Shown: piece by piece, positions 1-10,839 of the stretch
Layout of the letters: every line of letters begins with the position of its first letter
How positions within the stretch are numbered: the first letter of the stretch is position 1
Source of the DNA: Isoetes taiwanensis
Lineage: Eukaryota > Streptophyta > Lycopodiopsida > Isoetales > Isoetaceae
Assembly: GCA_021234155.1 (NCBI GenBank)
Contig: JAJEKV010000078.1
Coordinates: 4,747,225 to 4,811,224 of the forward strand
Reading direction: 5' to 3'
DNA: 64,000 bases
Program-made: the position numbers and the translations under genes
The notes under the pieces: generated by a model
Seen by the model: the letters and a program-made list of their open reading frames with translations, nothing else
Database searches by the model: none
What the model was told of the DNA's origin: nothing

Positions 1-150
1 GATGCCCGCGATCTTCAATGACCCTGCTCCAGTGCTCCTCTCAATCTCGCCGATTGTTGTAACAAGTAAATATCACTACGTTTTTCTTATTCCTAACTTC
101 TCGGAGGTATTTCCACTTTGGGATTTCACCGTTGTTTTTCTGTATTCTAG

Positions 151-373
151 TGTCTGCAAATGGACCTGACAAAGGCAAAGGCCTAGCCACAGAGGCGTCA
201 AATGCAGATAGGTTGTCCACGTTTCTTGCCAATGTTCCACAAGATATATTAAGTGCGTTGATGACGGAGTTGGAAGATCGAGTACGAAGAACTCAAGAAG
301 GGGATGATTCGAATGCAAAGACATCGAAAAATGAAGAGAGGAATATTGAAAAGAAACAAAAGCAGAAAGAGAG
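151..373 (+). CDS. Unidentified internal exon of a spliced gene
   Basis: A candidate exon lies between a pyrimidine-rich acceptor (tattctag, ending at 150) and a GTGAGA donor at 374. It is open throughout and encodes a hydrophilic segment with the stretch LSTFLANVPQDILSALMTEL followed by a Lys/Glu-rich tail (KNEERNIEKKQKQKE) that is probably helical. I do not recognise the family. No exon upstream joins convincingly: the reading frames in bases 1-66 either stop or do not fit the phase. It may belong to the gene-fragment patchwork of the proposed CACTA element that ends at 7,246. Confidence 0.35.
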
Positions 374-1173
374 GTGAGAATTCACCTGAATGTTAGATCA
401 TTTTCTGTTGTCATTTATTTTATTAAACTGTCTTTTTGGATATTGCATCTACTTGTTCTCTTGTTTTCTTTTTTAATGTTCTTATCTTATGAAAAATGCG
501 GTTTTAGAAATATCTTTTGTCATGTTCTTGTAAACGAAAAGATAACTTTGTTTTTAGCAAATAGAACGTTGATTGAATGCTTCTTATCTTATCTTATCTT
601 AAAATCCATGGTAGATGTAAATTGGTATCTATTCTTCATGATTCTTCATGCATATGATTCTTTATCTAAGGAGTGTCAAATCCTGAGGTAGTGTTTGGTT
701 ATATGCTTATGCTTAGCAATAAATGTGTAGTAGGAAATGCATTTGATTCTAAGGTTTGGGGGTTAAAATTACTTCACCTGCAAGTGGTCATCAGCTCAGG
801 TGAGGTCATTTTCCAAGTGATTACATCGTTTACTTGTTTTGAAAACTCACTACCAGATGGCATTATTATATTTAGTCTTGGGGGATATGCATATTATCTC
901 CTTACAGCCAAAGGATAATCGCCTTTTGCCCACAAATCCATTCATAACATGCCCATTACAAATCCATCTATAACATGCCCATTGCAGATGCATTCTTTCT
1001 GATAACATGCTTTCCTTGTTAACTGAGGCAGATGGACCTAGTCTATCACCAAATGCTGGCTATGACAGGAAGGACTTCTGCTTGTGGGCTACTTGCACAT
1101 ATCCCCCAATCTCTTTATTTGTGGATTATGTTAGAAATGCCATAGATGTTTACAATCAGTAAATATCCCGCAG
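374..1173. other. Non-coding stretch, probable intron or intergenic
   Basis: AT-rich sequence with no supported coding region. Open frames here are short and show no family features. A TTATC-rich microrepeat lies near 585-600. It could be an intron joining the candidate exons on either side. Confidence 0.4.
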
Positions 1174-1358
1174 ATGCATGGGGAGCCAAATGGATCACAT
1201 GGTCAAAGCACTGCCTCTCAAGCTCCAGCAGATTCATTTCTTGTTTTACATGCAAATGCTTCTACAACTATAACTTGGTGTGCAGTTAGTAATGAGATTG
1301 TTGATTGTCAACTGTATCTCAAAGCTCTGAATTCTGAAGATGGTTATGAATGGTCATG
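1174..1358 (+). CDS. Unidentified internal exon
   Basis: The segment starts after an acceptor (cccgcag, ending at 1173) and stops at a GTATGT donor at 1359. It is open and reads as a protein-like segment that includes the stretch STTITWCAVSNEIVDCQLYL and ends near GYEWSW. The aromatic and Cys content and the tight splice-site fit suggest a real or recently real exon. I do not recognise the domain. Whether it belongs to the same transcript as the exon at 151-373 or that at 6013 cannot be decided from phase alone. Confidence 0.35.
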
Positions 1359-2158
1359 GTATGTCATTTCCATCGTAAACATCTTAATCTTTCACATTCT
1401 ACTGCTTTTGCATTTTATAGCATCAAGAGAGATGGGTAGAAAAATATAGAGGGCACGGATTAATTAATGCTGGTCAATAAACCACTCTATGGCTAAACCC
1501 TAAGCTTGAGCTTGTTGTTTGTGAGTTGGTTGAGGTCCTTTCCTTATTTTAGAGTGTTATGTGGCAAGAAAATGGAGGCATCTTGTTCTCGAGAAGCTCA
1601 TAATCATTGTGGACATTCTTTTCTTCAGGAGTCTTCAATAATATATAGTGGAGCACACTGCATTGTCTCTATACTACATTCGATTTGTTATGTCATCTTG
1701 CAGACAAACAATAGTTAAGAAGGCCATTCTACGTGGTGTTCTACTGCAGGATAGCAGTTCAAATAGTGATGACATGATATACTGAAGCAATAGGAAAAAT
1801 TTCTTATGCATGCAGGCTATGAAGATAAAAATGCAGACCTCATCTCTTTAGACGGAGGTCTGGAACTAAGCTATGAAGGCCATTAATGCACACCTCACCA
1901 ATGTGATAGCTGTTCATTTGCCAATCTGATAGCTGTTCAATGATTTGCAGGCTTTGAATAAGCTTCTCATTCTTGTATAAAGTCTGATATGAAAGTCTGC
2001 AGCAAACAAGAATGCCAAATTTGTTTATTGCTTTCTTTCTCTGTGATAATGGCAGATTCATTTATTGTTTTCTTTCTCTGCCTTGTTATAGTAATCTAGA
2101 AAGTGATTGCAGAAATCTAGCTCTGTTTGCTCTAGCTCTGTTTGCTGCAAATAGAAAG
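1359..2158. other. No gene seen
   Basis: AT-rich DNA. A near-duplicated phrase around gatagctgttca occurs twice at about 1906-1940, and a near-duplicated block around ttgctttctttctctg lies at about 2025-2080. No coding region is supported. Confidence 0.4.
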
Positions 2159-3255
2159 TCGAATTTGATGGGTTTTTTCACGGATGCATATGATCTATTT
2201 TGCATCGCAAACGTGACCAAATTGTTGGGTCGGATTTATTACTATGATCCAAGCACCGGGAGGCCGGTTCTCTCGCGCCCCTAATGTATCTCCAGAAGAA
2301 GTTGAACGGAGTGGCACTGTGGCACTCTAGCGAGCCAGCCTTTTCTTTGGGCGGCTTGGTGACGAACTTGGCGAAAAAAAGTGTATGGTATGACTTTAAT
2401 GCTCATGGTTATCATGTCCCTAGCATCCGGTTTTTCCTTTGGTCATACCCTCGCTAAAGGAGTTATGACTAGCCTTTGCTTCTTTAGATTTTGGCTTGGG
2501 TTTGGAATTGGGGAGATTATCCTCTTTTCTCAGTTATTATGTCTGAATATTCTAACACCAAAAGTAGAGGTGCTTTTGTTGCCGCAGGTGTTTGCCATGC
2601 GTGGAGCGGAATCACGGGTGGGTACCTCTTTGTTTCCTTAGTTATTCTTTGGAGGCTTGGACAATGCATACCCAAGCCCAACTTTTGCTCAGATAATGTT
2701 TTGTCCACGACCTACCAAGCCGATTATGCATGGAGGATTATCTTCATGCTTGGTGCAATTCAGCAGCTCTCACTTTCACCGGGCGTATGAAGATGCCTCG
2801 AGGATCGCTAGGGTACACCGCCTTTGTTCGTGGAAATGTGAAGAGGGCCACCTGGCGATATGAATAGAATTTTGGGTTTGGAGCTTGATGCGGTGGCCGG
2901 CGGGCTAGAAAAAGATAGTTTTAGAGTCTTCGGTTGGAAATTTGCAAAGAAACATGGTATTAGGTTAATGAGTACCACCGCCACATGGTTCTTCCTTGAC
3001 ATTGCATTTTACAAAAAGAATCTCTTCGAGAAAGATGTCCTCACATCCATTGGATGGTTGCCACCGCCAAAACCATGAGTGCTTTGACTGAAACATATAA
3101 AATTGCTAGGGCACAGGCGCTCATTGCTCTGTGTTCCACAGTTCAGTTATTGGGTCACGGTTGCATTGATTGACGTAATAGGAAGGAAGCCTATTCAATT
3201 GATTGGATTTTTCTTCATGACAGCGTTCATGCTTGCCATTGCTATATATTAACCT
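2159..3255 (+). pseudogene. PHT1-type inorganic phosphate transporter pseudogene
   Basis: Successive frames encode pieces of a plant plasma-membrane H+/phosphate symporter (PHT1, major facilitator superfamily) in correct order. They are [13 protein letters not shown] with KLLGRIYY (2165-2245), KVYGMTLMLMVIMSLASGFS with the signature LCFFRFWLGFGIG (2379-2510), DYPLFSVIMSEYSNTKSRGA in another frame (2509-2600), then ADYAWRIIFMLGAI (2725-2760), STTATWFFLDIAFYKKNLFE (2972-3030) and [20 protein letters not shown] (3150-3215). At least four frameshifts and several stops separate them, the segment between 2760 and 2930 is badly scrambled, and the C-terminal transmembrane half is missing. No introns separate the pieces, as is common for PHT1 genes. 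It cannot make a transporter; it is a relic, plausibly captured by a transposon. Confidence 0.85.
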
Positions 3256-3312
3256 AGGATTTGATTGCGTACTTATATACTATTCTAACTAAAGTTGTTA
3301 ATATATGTGCAG

Positions 3313-4130
3313 ACCAAGGAAACGTCGTCAATCCCATAGCTCTTCCAGTAATCTTTGAAACATACGCACAAGGAGCACGCAAATTCGGGGAAAACAATAT
3401 GTCACCACAAAAGGCATGTTGTGCTTTCGGTTGTTCATCATCATCCTCGATGAGTCAAATGATGATGAACATGATGAGTCGACCGACCAAGATGATATCG
3501 GGTTGAAAAAAGACATTTCGGGGGACATTGACCTATCTTACAACGTTCAATTCAGAAAGCTATCGAGGTCTCAGGTATGCCATTTTGCTGTTTATTGCAT
3601 TAGAATTGTATAATTCTAGGAGTCTTGCTTATATGACTTCTTTTTAATGCTTAAATGTAGGTATGCTTTCATAAAGGGGAGTTGTTAAGGGATGAGTCGG
3701 GCCGGAATTCGAGCAAAAGGCATCGATCTTACCGAAAACCTATTGTAGGGAGGTCGATAAACTCTTCAAGGAAATAAAACCACGTCACCTGCAGAGGACC
3801 TTGAAATACATTTATGAGCAGTTTGGCGATGGATTATCCGAGATGGATGTCATTAAGTTCTTGAAGAAGCGGTGGAAACACTGGAGGTTAGTAATTAATG
3901 AATATGAATGTAAATACAATTTTTCTGAGTTTAAAATCATAGGGAAAATCTTTGAGGAACGTCTGCGAAAAGAACAATCTTGCCGAAACCAATGCATGTT
4001 GATGATGAAAGTTGGAAGAGATTTGTCAAGCTCTGTGGTAGGAATTATCAAAGACAAAGAGATCGCCAAACGCCATCGGAGGCAAAGAACGACCGCAATT
4101 TTCTGGCGGCATAATGTCTATTAAGACTAA
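3313..4130 (+). pseudogene. Ptta/En/Spm (CACTA) transposase-like exons, decayed
   Basis: An exon candidate at 3313-3574 (acceptor gtgcag, donor GTATGC) holds an acidic stretch around ESNDDEHDESTDQDD. The next starts at 3661 after taaatgtag. Across a frameshift it reads VDKLFKEIKPRHLQ, IYEQFGDGLSEMDVIKFLKK and RWKHWR. Further on another frame gives HVDDESWKRFVKLCGRNYQ. The spacing and the pattern (basic helix, KxRWxxWR, then a W-x-x-F-V module) resemble the plant Transposase_24 domain of CACTA elements. This is a pattern-based guess, not an alignment. It fits the CACTA-like terminus at 7,246 on the same side. Confidence 0.35.
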
Positions 4131-4375
4131 GTTTGTAAGTGCTATCTATCTTCTTTCAAATACATTTCTTTATTTTTGGTGAATAATGCAAATACAATGC
4201 GGTTTGAGGATTGGGGATCCATGCCAGCGGAGGATCCATTATGAGGGAAATAATTGCAAAGGGCGGGTATGAAGCATGGAGAAAGAAGATGATTGCAAAA
4301 GGCTTTGTTCCCAAAAAGGTTGGTTAATTTTTTTTTAAGTCAATGTCATGCATTCTTGTTTATTGCTGGTGTAGA

Positions 4376-4735
4376 TTAATGTCTCGCTCTCATTACCCTT
4401 TTAGATAATCCTTTCTGCTCGCTTTCTGCTTGCTGTGCAAACCCAAACATTGGTGGCGGATCTGCAGATGTATCATCATCCCTGCCAAAAATTTGCTGCC
4501 TTATTGCTTGAAATGAATGCCCTGGATCTGGATCTACATATTCTGCAGCATCTGACACATATACTTGCTCTGAGTTTGGATCATTTGTGTTGAGAGGATT
4601 GCAATATGTTGCTTGGAGACCATCTATTTCTGGATTGATTCTATTGAACCATCCTAACATGTGATCAAAGGAGCTGTTCTCCATTACCAGCACCACAATG
4701 GTCTTTATAGGGCCTTTGATGGACGCCGTAGCCAG
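4376..4735 (-). pseudogene. Non-specific phospholipase C (NPC) first-exon fragment
   Basis: On the minus strand one open segment gives the end of a signal-peptide-like stretch (FLATAS), then [34 protein letters not shown] and [17 protein letters not shown], ending in [13 protein letters not shown]. These are hallmarks of the plant phosphoesterase family that hydrolyses phospholipids to diacylglycerol; the ENxSFDH motif carries catalytic residues. The usual R in ENRSFDH is S here. An in-frame TAA lies directly upstream and the ORF ends after about 110 residues, so only roughly the first fifth of the enzyme is present. It lies opposite in strand to its neighbours, which suits transposon capture. 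Confidence 0.85.
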
Positions 4736-4913
4736 AAATTAATGCAATGCTTTCTATGTGGAAAGGGTCCTAATTCTCAAATATACTATGCAAGTAGCGC
4801 AGGCTGTATATGCAAGTGAATCTTAATGGATAGAACTCGCATATGCTTGCTTCTTGGTTCGGGTTCCATTAGTGCCTCCTTAGCAGTTTCCTTGTTCTTA
4901 ACTCTAGGATTCG

Positions 4914-5217
4914 TCATTTGATCTTGTTGGCTAGTTCTAATCCAGTAGAGCACTTCAAAAATTTTAGCACGTCCCTCCTTTCCTTGCTGTCTGCCTCAGC
5001 ATGTGCCAAAGGTAGCTCCATATAAACCTCATCAATGAGCTTCATGCATGTGATAAGATCCTCCCCTGCACTGTTGATCCTGAACCGATATTTCATCTTC
5101 CTCCAGGAATGCCTCTCTTTTTATGAAATACTTATGCACGTCATTGTTGAGTATGCATCCGAGTACCACTTGGACTGCCTTATTGGGAGGCATTATGCTT
5201 GTATACCCATATCCCAA
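4914..5217 (-). pseudogene. Unidentified coding fragment with a frameshift
   Basis: Two overlapping minus-strand open segments read as one protein once a frameshift near 5,095 is allowed. The first has NDVHKYFIKREAFLEEDE, the second YRFRINSAGEDLITCMKLID followed by a charged helical stretch ending TGLELANKI. The composition is protein-like, but I do not recognise the family. A full gene is not present around it. It lies next to the NPC fragment and on the same strand, but does not look like NPC. Confidence 0.3.
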
Positions 5218-5259
5218 TTCTGCTCCATCAGAGAACCATTTGCTATACCATTCTGATTT

Positions 5260-6012
5260 CTGCAGTGCAGGTTGCTCCTATTGATTGAGAGAGTCTGGTA
5301 CTGTATTGCCTTTGTACTTAACATTTCCTTCCCGCTGAATTTACACGGGTTAATAGTATCACTTCATCAACTTATCACAAAACTGATCCAAATGTTTCTC
5401 AGATTTTTAGCGTGTATTGATCTTGAAATACTAAATATTACTGCCCATTACTGCAGGATCTCCAAAACCTTATGTCGGTTGTATATACTTTTCCTTATTC
5501 TTGTCCAAACACTTAGGTTTTTCCAATCTATGTGCTTTGGAAATTATCAGTGGCTGGGAAAGCTTTGGAGATCCTGCATGTATTTCCATTCTTGTTTTAC
5601 ATTTGCATTTAGCATAGCCTATTATACGGATTACTTGCATTTTGCCTTTCATAATATGCTAGATATCTTTGCTGATTCGTATTCTCCTTTAATATCCACA
5701 GCCTATTACTGCATATGTCTTAATTCCTCTATAAGTCCTTGATTATCAATATCCTTCTTGTTTTAAACTCATTTTTTTAACTTTATTACTCATATGTGTG
5801 GCACATAATTACAGTATGCATTTAGATATTTGGCCGAAGAGCATTAATACTCCCAATAAAATTTGTGCCTTCCAAGCAACGAGTTATTAGAACAGACTTT
5901 AATTATTGATATTTGCAGTTTTAAATACTGAATTGCAGCAGCATGTTTCTTTAAATGCTCATTTTCTGATTATGCAATTCTTTTAGTTCTAAATGTGTTG
6001 TTCTAATGGCAG
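5260..6012. other. AT-rich non-coding spacer
   Basis: T-rich plus strand with one long but featureless hydrophobic open frame (5272-5742), which is probably a by-product of T-rich composition. No domain or splice-supported exon was found. It may be an intron ahead of the exon at 6013. Confidence 0.4.
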
Positions 6013-6369
6013 CATAGAGCCTTGGACTATGTTAACGGGACAAGCCCAGGTATCATCTTCAAGACGAGACCCAAGAAGGTGAAAGAAGTTATGAACACAG
6101 TAAGTATTTTTAAATACAATGTTCGTGGTGGGTCTCCTTTTACAATAATCTTTTACTTGATTATCCGTGCAGAATATTTGCTATATCGAAACTGACTCTG
6201 ATAAAGAACAGGTATAAGAAGTTTTATTGTTTCATATTGTGGTAAAGCAATTTTCATCACATCAAATCAGAACTAAATTCTGCATTAAACTGATCAGGAG
6301 GACAATGATGAAAGCGAAAGAAATGAAGTCCGTAGAGATGAAGATAACCTTGACGGTCGAGAGGACTAA
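6013..6369 (+). CDS. 3' end of an unidentified spliced gene (three exons)
   Basis: Three phase-0 exons fit together with canonical sites: 6013-6099 (acceptor ggcag, donor GTAAGT), 6173-6211 (acceptor gtgcag, donor GTATAA) and 6298-6369 (acceptor atcag, stop TAA at 6367-6369). They encode a 64-codon... C-terminal piece with GTSPGIIFKTRPKKVKEVMN, then an acidic, Ser/Asp/Glu-rich tail ending in DGRED. The lengths (87, 39 and 72 nt including the stop) are all multiples of three. I do not recognise the protein. The upstream exons may include the transposase-like region or the exons at 151 and 1174, but this cannot be shown. The acidic tail suggests a nuclear or chromatin protein; that is inference only. 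Confidence 0.5.
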
Positions 6370-6599
6370 ATTTATTGCATATGACAATGACATCTGAAAT
6401 ATATAATTAGATCAAGCATGAACTCAATGCTGAATTTCTTTGTTGTTTATAATTCTTATTGATAATTAAACTAGTTGCCTTGTCTTCTTATACTATCAAA
6501 GTTCCTATTATACCTTTAATATGCAGTCCAATAACAATGTAGACATTGGCAATCCAACAATAACCCTAGTAAATGCAAGTTGTAGACATTATTAAATTG

Positions 6600-7246
6600 T
6601 TTCCAGATTGTCACTATTTCTTAAATGGTGCTCCATGTTTCTTTGAGAAAGTTTCGATGCTAAATTGTCACTATTTTACAAATGGTGCCTCTGGAATTTG
6701 CTAATACTTTGTTGTAATATTGACACAAGTCCCACAAAGTTTTGATGCTAAATTGACACAAGCTTATCAAAGTTTTGATTGTAAATTGACACAAGTTTAA
6801 TAAAGTTTTGATCCTAAGGTGTCACTATTTCACTTTGAAGTTTGCTAATACCAGGCATAATTTTGATACACTTACAAAGGAAATTTTGGCACTATGTAGT
6901 TGTAGTTTTGACACAAAACATTACTTAATATCGATGTAAAGTTTGTCATAAATCATAGAAGAACTCAACACAATGCCTATTGAAATTATTAACACTAAAC
7001 TCCTATAATAAGTGACGCTATTTTGTCAAAATACTAGTCACAATCATGTTGAAATCTCTATTAGTGTCAACATTATGACAAATATATTTAGTCACAATCC
7101 TGACTCAATGGTGGTCACCCCAGTGACCAATGATGACATCTAGTATAGTGTCGGGGTTTTGACCATTTTAGGAAGATTAAAGGTTCACTTAGTGTCAAAA
7201 ATTTTGCCATTATGCTCGACATTATAACCCCTATCCTCTTGTAGTG
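6600..7246 (+). mobile_element. CACTA-type transposon 3' end with subterminal repeats
   Basis: The plus strand ends in CCTCTTGTAGTG at 7235-7246. Its reverse complement, CACTACAAGAGG, is the classic CACTA terminal inverted repeat. The 600 bp before it hold many degenerate short repeats built on aaagttttgatgctaaat, tgacacaag and gtcactatttt, as expected for CACTA subterminal regions. The bases after the end are att. I could not find a matching CACTAC start with an att duplication inside the window, so the other end may lie before base 1. The element would then include the gene fragments between 1 and 6,400. Confidence 0.55.
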
Positions 7247-9552
7247 ATTTTCCGTCCTGAGTTTCCTGAAAATTAAGTTATGAAGTCGACTTGATGACAT
7301 GCTTTATGTAACTTAGGGAACATATATTACTATACATATATACCATTGAGATTCTCCTTGTAGACATTCTTGAGTTGTGGAACAATGTAAACAAGTGTAG
7401 ATATTACAAGGATGAGAACTGCAATAATCATTCTTTTCAATTATAGGATATTGATGCACTAAATGTAGTTCAAATCATAGTGTAGTTCGAATCGTAGATG
7501 TTATATGCTATGTTGTAAGCCTAGGTTAGACTTCTTTCCTTTCTATCATATGTTTCTTGATTCTTGATGATTATCAGTAATCGAATTAAATGTGTGTAAA
7601 CTACACTATTTACACGTTTTTTCTTTTCTACTTAGGAAAAATAGCAAGTGAAAGTAAATTCTAAAGTTTTGCCAATTCTAAATGCACATGAAATGCTCGG
7701 AAACACCATTTAGTGTAAATGCATGGAAGGGATTAGCAAATTCCCTTTGTATATGCCTTATCTAAGGTCCAAAAAGACCCCTTTCAGTATGAGATACATC
7801 ACTAGATGTCCCTAAAACAACTCCCTTCCCATACGTATTCGTATACTTTAGGCTAAAAAAAACCCTTATCGTCCACTCAGTTATTATACACGGCTTGTGA
7901 AACCCTCCGGATAAAATGCAATAGTACGTGGGGCTTAAATTCCTAGAGTATCTTGTTAATTCTATATCTAAGACACAGGACTATTCCTGAAATATGGGAA
8001 GGAGAAGGAGCCTTGTGGGAAGGGAGGATCCACCCTTTAGTCTCTCTGGCAGTAGGCACCAAAAGACATAGGAATAACTTCGGTATGAGAGCGTCCACGG
8101 CTTTCTAGGCGTGAGTCCTCCAATACTGATTGCTACGGCCTTGACGACATGATCTTGATGGGCATGCTTATTTTTTGCTCAAACAGGCCCAGCCTTTTTT
8201 TTTGGCATGGTCCTATCAAGTTGCTCAAACTGCCTCAGAGATTTTTGACTACTACTCAGCAGAGATTTCTGGAGCAATAGCCATTTTAGCTAACGGCCGG
8301 TTTGTCATTATGGGCCCAAGGTCATTGTACTATATATATTATAAGCTTAGACTTAGAACCTAAACAAGACTTAGCATTTTCTTGTATTTTGATCTCTGTG
8401 TTCAACGAAATCCTTGTTGTTTCCATTTTCTCATATATCAAGGGCAGTGTTGGGCAAAGTCCAGGGATCCTCAATCTTGTCATTATTGTCTAATCTTGCT
8501 TTCCTTTTGGTTTTCTCAACTTAGTTCTTTTTGCAAAATCTTACATGACACTCAATAGTCGGATCTGTCTGATAGTTTCAAGGAGCCTTACAGAGGGTTG
8601 TCTTGCAGGCAATCTAGAACCCGACCCTAACTACAAACACTGTTGCCACTGTCAGTGCTTTGTTTCGCTTGCTCATTGTGTCTTATCGAGACAAATACAG
8701 GCAGCAGTTGCGGATTCAAATACAGGCAGCAGTTGCGGATTCAAGGGAATGAATTAATGGATTAAACAGCGGCATGTCTAACATGGGAAAGCTAGAAATG
8801 GGGCCAACATCGCTGTCGAAAAGATAAACAAAATCCAGGATGTGGGCTGTTTAATTTCGTTCGGGATTTCACTACAGATCCTTTTTCCCGGTCTTGCATG
8901 CATCAAACACACCAGAAAACTGGGAATTCAATCCGATAGGTATCGAGAATCTAGATATTCATACACAATTCTTCTCTGCACCCCCTTGTTTTACTGTACC
9001 TAGCTCTTTTGTTACTCAACCACCTGCAGCTCCCACCATTGCTGCTATCTGCACCCCCATTTCCATCTATTGATGTTTTAGGAAATCCTGTGCAAACCTC
9101 TGTTATTTTTACAAGTGTAAACCTCAAGCTCTCATATCCAATCTTTGGCACTGCTAAGGGCAAAACCATTTTAAATCAGAGTGTTGAATGAAGCTTGTAT
9201 TGAAGAATTTGAGGCTTTTACCGTTCTCAATGGACACTCACAACCTCAAGTCAAATTTCATATTTTCTCGACCAGCTGCGCGATGCTCCATATCAGTGGC
9301 TTATGGCCAATATAAAAGCCATTCGAAACAAAGTTTGCTTTCAATTGAGTCCTACTATTATTTTTCTTGGTTGCAAAATTGTCATGTTATAAAGAGAGTC
9401 TTGCTATTATTTTTGTTGTTCAAGATTGCTATTTCTTGGTTTCAAAATTTTGTCTGTATTAAAAAGCAAGCAGAAAATTATGCACATTGAACTCACTTTT
9501 TTTCACCCGCTTCATTCAATGGTCTAGACTGAGACAATAATTTGGTGTTAGT
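7247..9552. other. Intergenic DNA, no supported gene
   Basis: Short unrelated open frames only. A TATATATTATAAGC stretch near 8330 looks TATA-like but has no gene after it. A 25-bp tandem duplication lies at 8692-8741 and is listed separately. Confidence 0.4.
8692..8741. repeat. Perfect 25-bp tandem duplication
   Basis: The unit caaatacaggcagcag plus ttgcggatt occurs twice head to tail without a mismatch, followed by a third start (caa). It is probably a recent replication-slippage event. Confidence 0.85.
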
Positions 9553-10589
9553 TCATGCTTGAAAAAGTTTTTTTTTTTTTTTTTTTTTTTTGAAGAAACG
9601 GGAACTGCTTTTTATTCATATGATAGGAAGAATTACATCAACGATCCCACATGGATCTTATAGGAAGTATTTCTGCACATACAACATACATAACGATCCC
9701 ACATGGATCTTGTAGGAATTATTTCTGCACAGATTTATTCTTACTAAAATACAAAAGAGTGAAAGAAAGAAAACAAATCAGTGTAAGAAGAGCAGCCTGT
9801 CACTCTGCTCATAGAAGTTGCCACCACTTCATGGATTCTGGTTTCTTGGCTCAAATGCGCCAAATAAATCTTTGAATGTAGCGAATCAAATCAAATCTTT
9901 GCATTGTCGGGGTAAGCGGTCAACTGAAGTCGGCTAGACAAAAGATATGCCCACCCCGGACCCCTCCCTCAAAAAGCGATTGCAAGATGTATAGATATCT
10001 TCCCGCCGACATAGTAACCCTAGCCAGCTAATCAATCCAAAACCAATCCTTGCAATCTATTTGCATACAAACTAACGTGCTCAAAAGTGCCTGAGTACCT
10101 GATCTTTTTCCTTAAAACACTATTTTGCCTTTCCGCCAGTAAGAAAGGGTAAGAATAAAACCAAAATGCTTTGCATAACTGCAAGATTTTATCTCTTCGA
10201 ATGAAGCTTACCCAACAAATCTAGAACAAAAATCTGCTTCAACTTGAGACAAATCAGGCTGCATAAATTCTGTCCATCCCAGGTCGACCCAGACTCAAAG
10301 AAGTGACCCATCAGGGATTAATCCTTTAAGAACTGCAAGGAAGATGAGAAAAAGTACAACCAAATCTGAAACCAAGATAGAAGATCGCCTACAGACTGTG
10401 TTCCTGGAAAAACCGGAAAAGCTTATAACACTCAATCTTGCCGTTAGAATGCACCTTGGCCTGGCCTCCAGCCCCAAATCATTGCTTCAAGTCTCGCTGC
10501 TGATCCGGAAGCAGGGTGAGGCGGCGATAGCCTCCCCTCCGCCACCGCCCTAGCCGCTACCGCTTCCGCCCATCATGCTTGAAAAAGTT
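9553..10589 (-). mobile_element. Retroposed transcript (processed retrocopy) with 17-bp TSD
   Basis: A perfect 17-bp direct repeat, TCATGCTTGAAAAAGTT, lies at 9553-9569 and 10573-10589. Between them the plus strand opens with a T run to 9591, i.e. a poly(A) tail on the minus strand, preceded on that strand by AATAAA at about 9612. The 5' end of the copy (near 10,572) is GC-rich, like a plant 5' leader with Gly/Pro-type triplets. This is the structure left by L1-driven reverse transcription of a polyadenylated RNA. No intron-like segment is visible. The longest minus open frame (10295-10477) has a hydrophobic C-terminal end but no family I recognise, so the source gene is unknown. A 53-bp period tandem duplication built on gatcccacatggatctt sits in its 3' region. 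Confidence 0.8.
9635..9738. repeat. Tandem duplication inside the retrocopy 3' region
   Basis: Two head-to-tail copies share aacgatcccacatggatctt and aggaa.tatttctgcaca with a period of about 53 bp. They lie in the 3' untranslated part of the retroposed transcript. Confidence 0.75.
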
Positions 10590-10733
10590 GATACATTTCA
10601 CCATGTTCCAAAATTGGACAATGGTTCATTATTGGTGGCTCTCCCTTAGAATTCTCTTACCTGAAACGACTCTGTCTAGTTTGCTTCCAATTCCCCCAAA
10701 GAGGTCTACCACTCATTACAAAGAGTCCTATTA

Positions 10734-10793
10734 TTTTTGTTGGCCAAGGTTGCTTTTTCTTGGTTTTTGTTGGCCAAGGTTGCTTTTTCTTGG
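10734..10793. repeat. 30-bp tandem duplication
   Basis: The unit tttttgttggccaaggttgc followed by tttttcttgg occurs twice. The surrounding sequence (10715-10840) is also a diverged copy of 9345-9480, with the same gagtccta.tatt and cttggttt.aaattg phrases. The retrocopy therefore sits inside an older local duplication. Confidence 0.75.
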
Positions 10794-10839
10794 TTTTGAA
10801 ATTGTGCCTCTTTTTAGAATGCAAGTGGAAAATTAACAA

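Noticed and set aside
848-860. cactaccaga as the 5' CACTA terminus
   Set aside because: It matches the 7,246 end only over the first bases, and the preceding three bases do not duplicate att.
2159-3255. Functional phosphate transporter gene
   Set aside because: At least four frameshifts, internal stops and no C-terminal half; no introns could rescue the frame.
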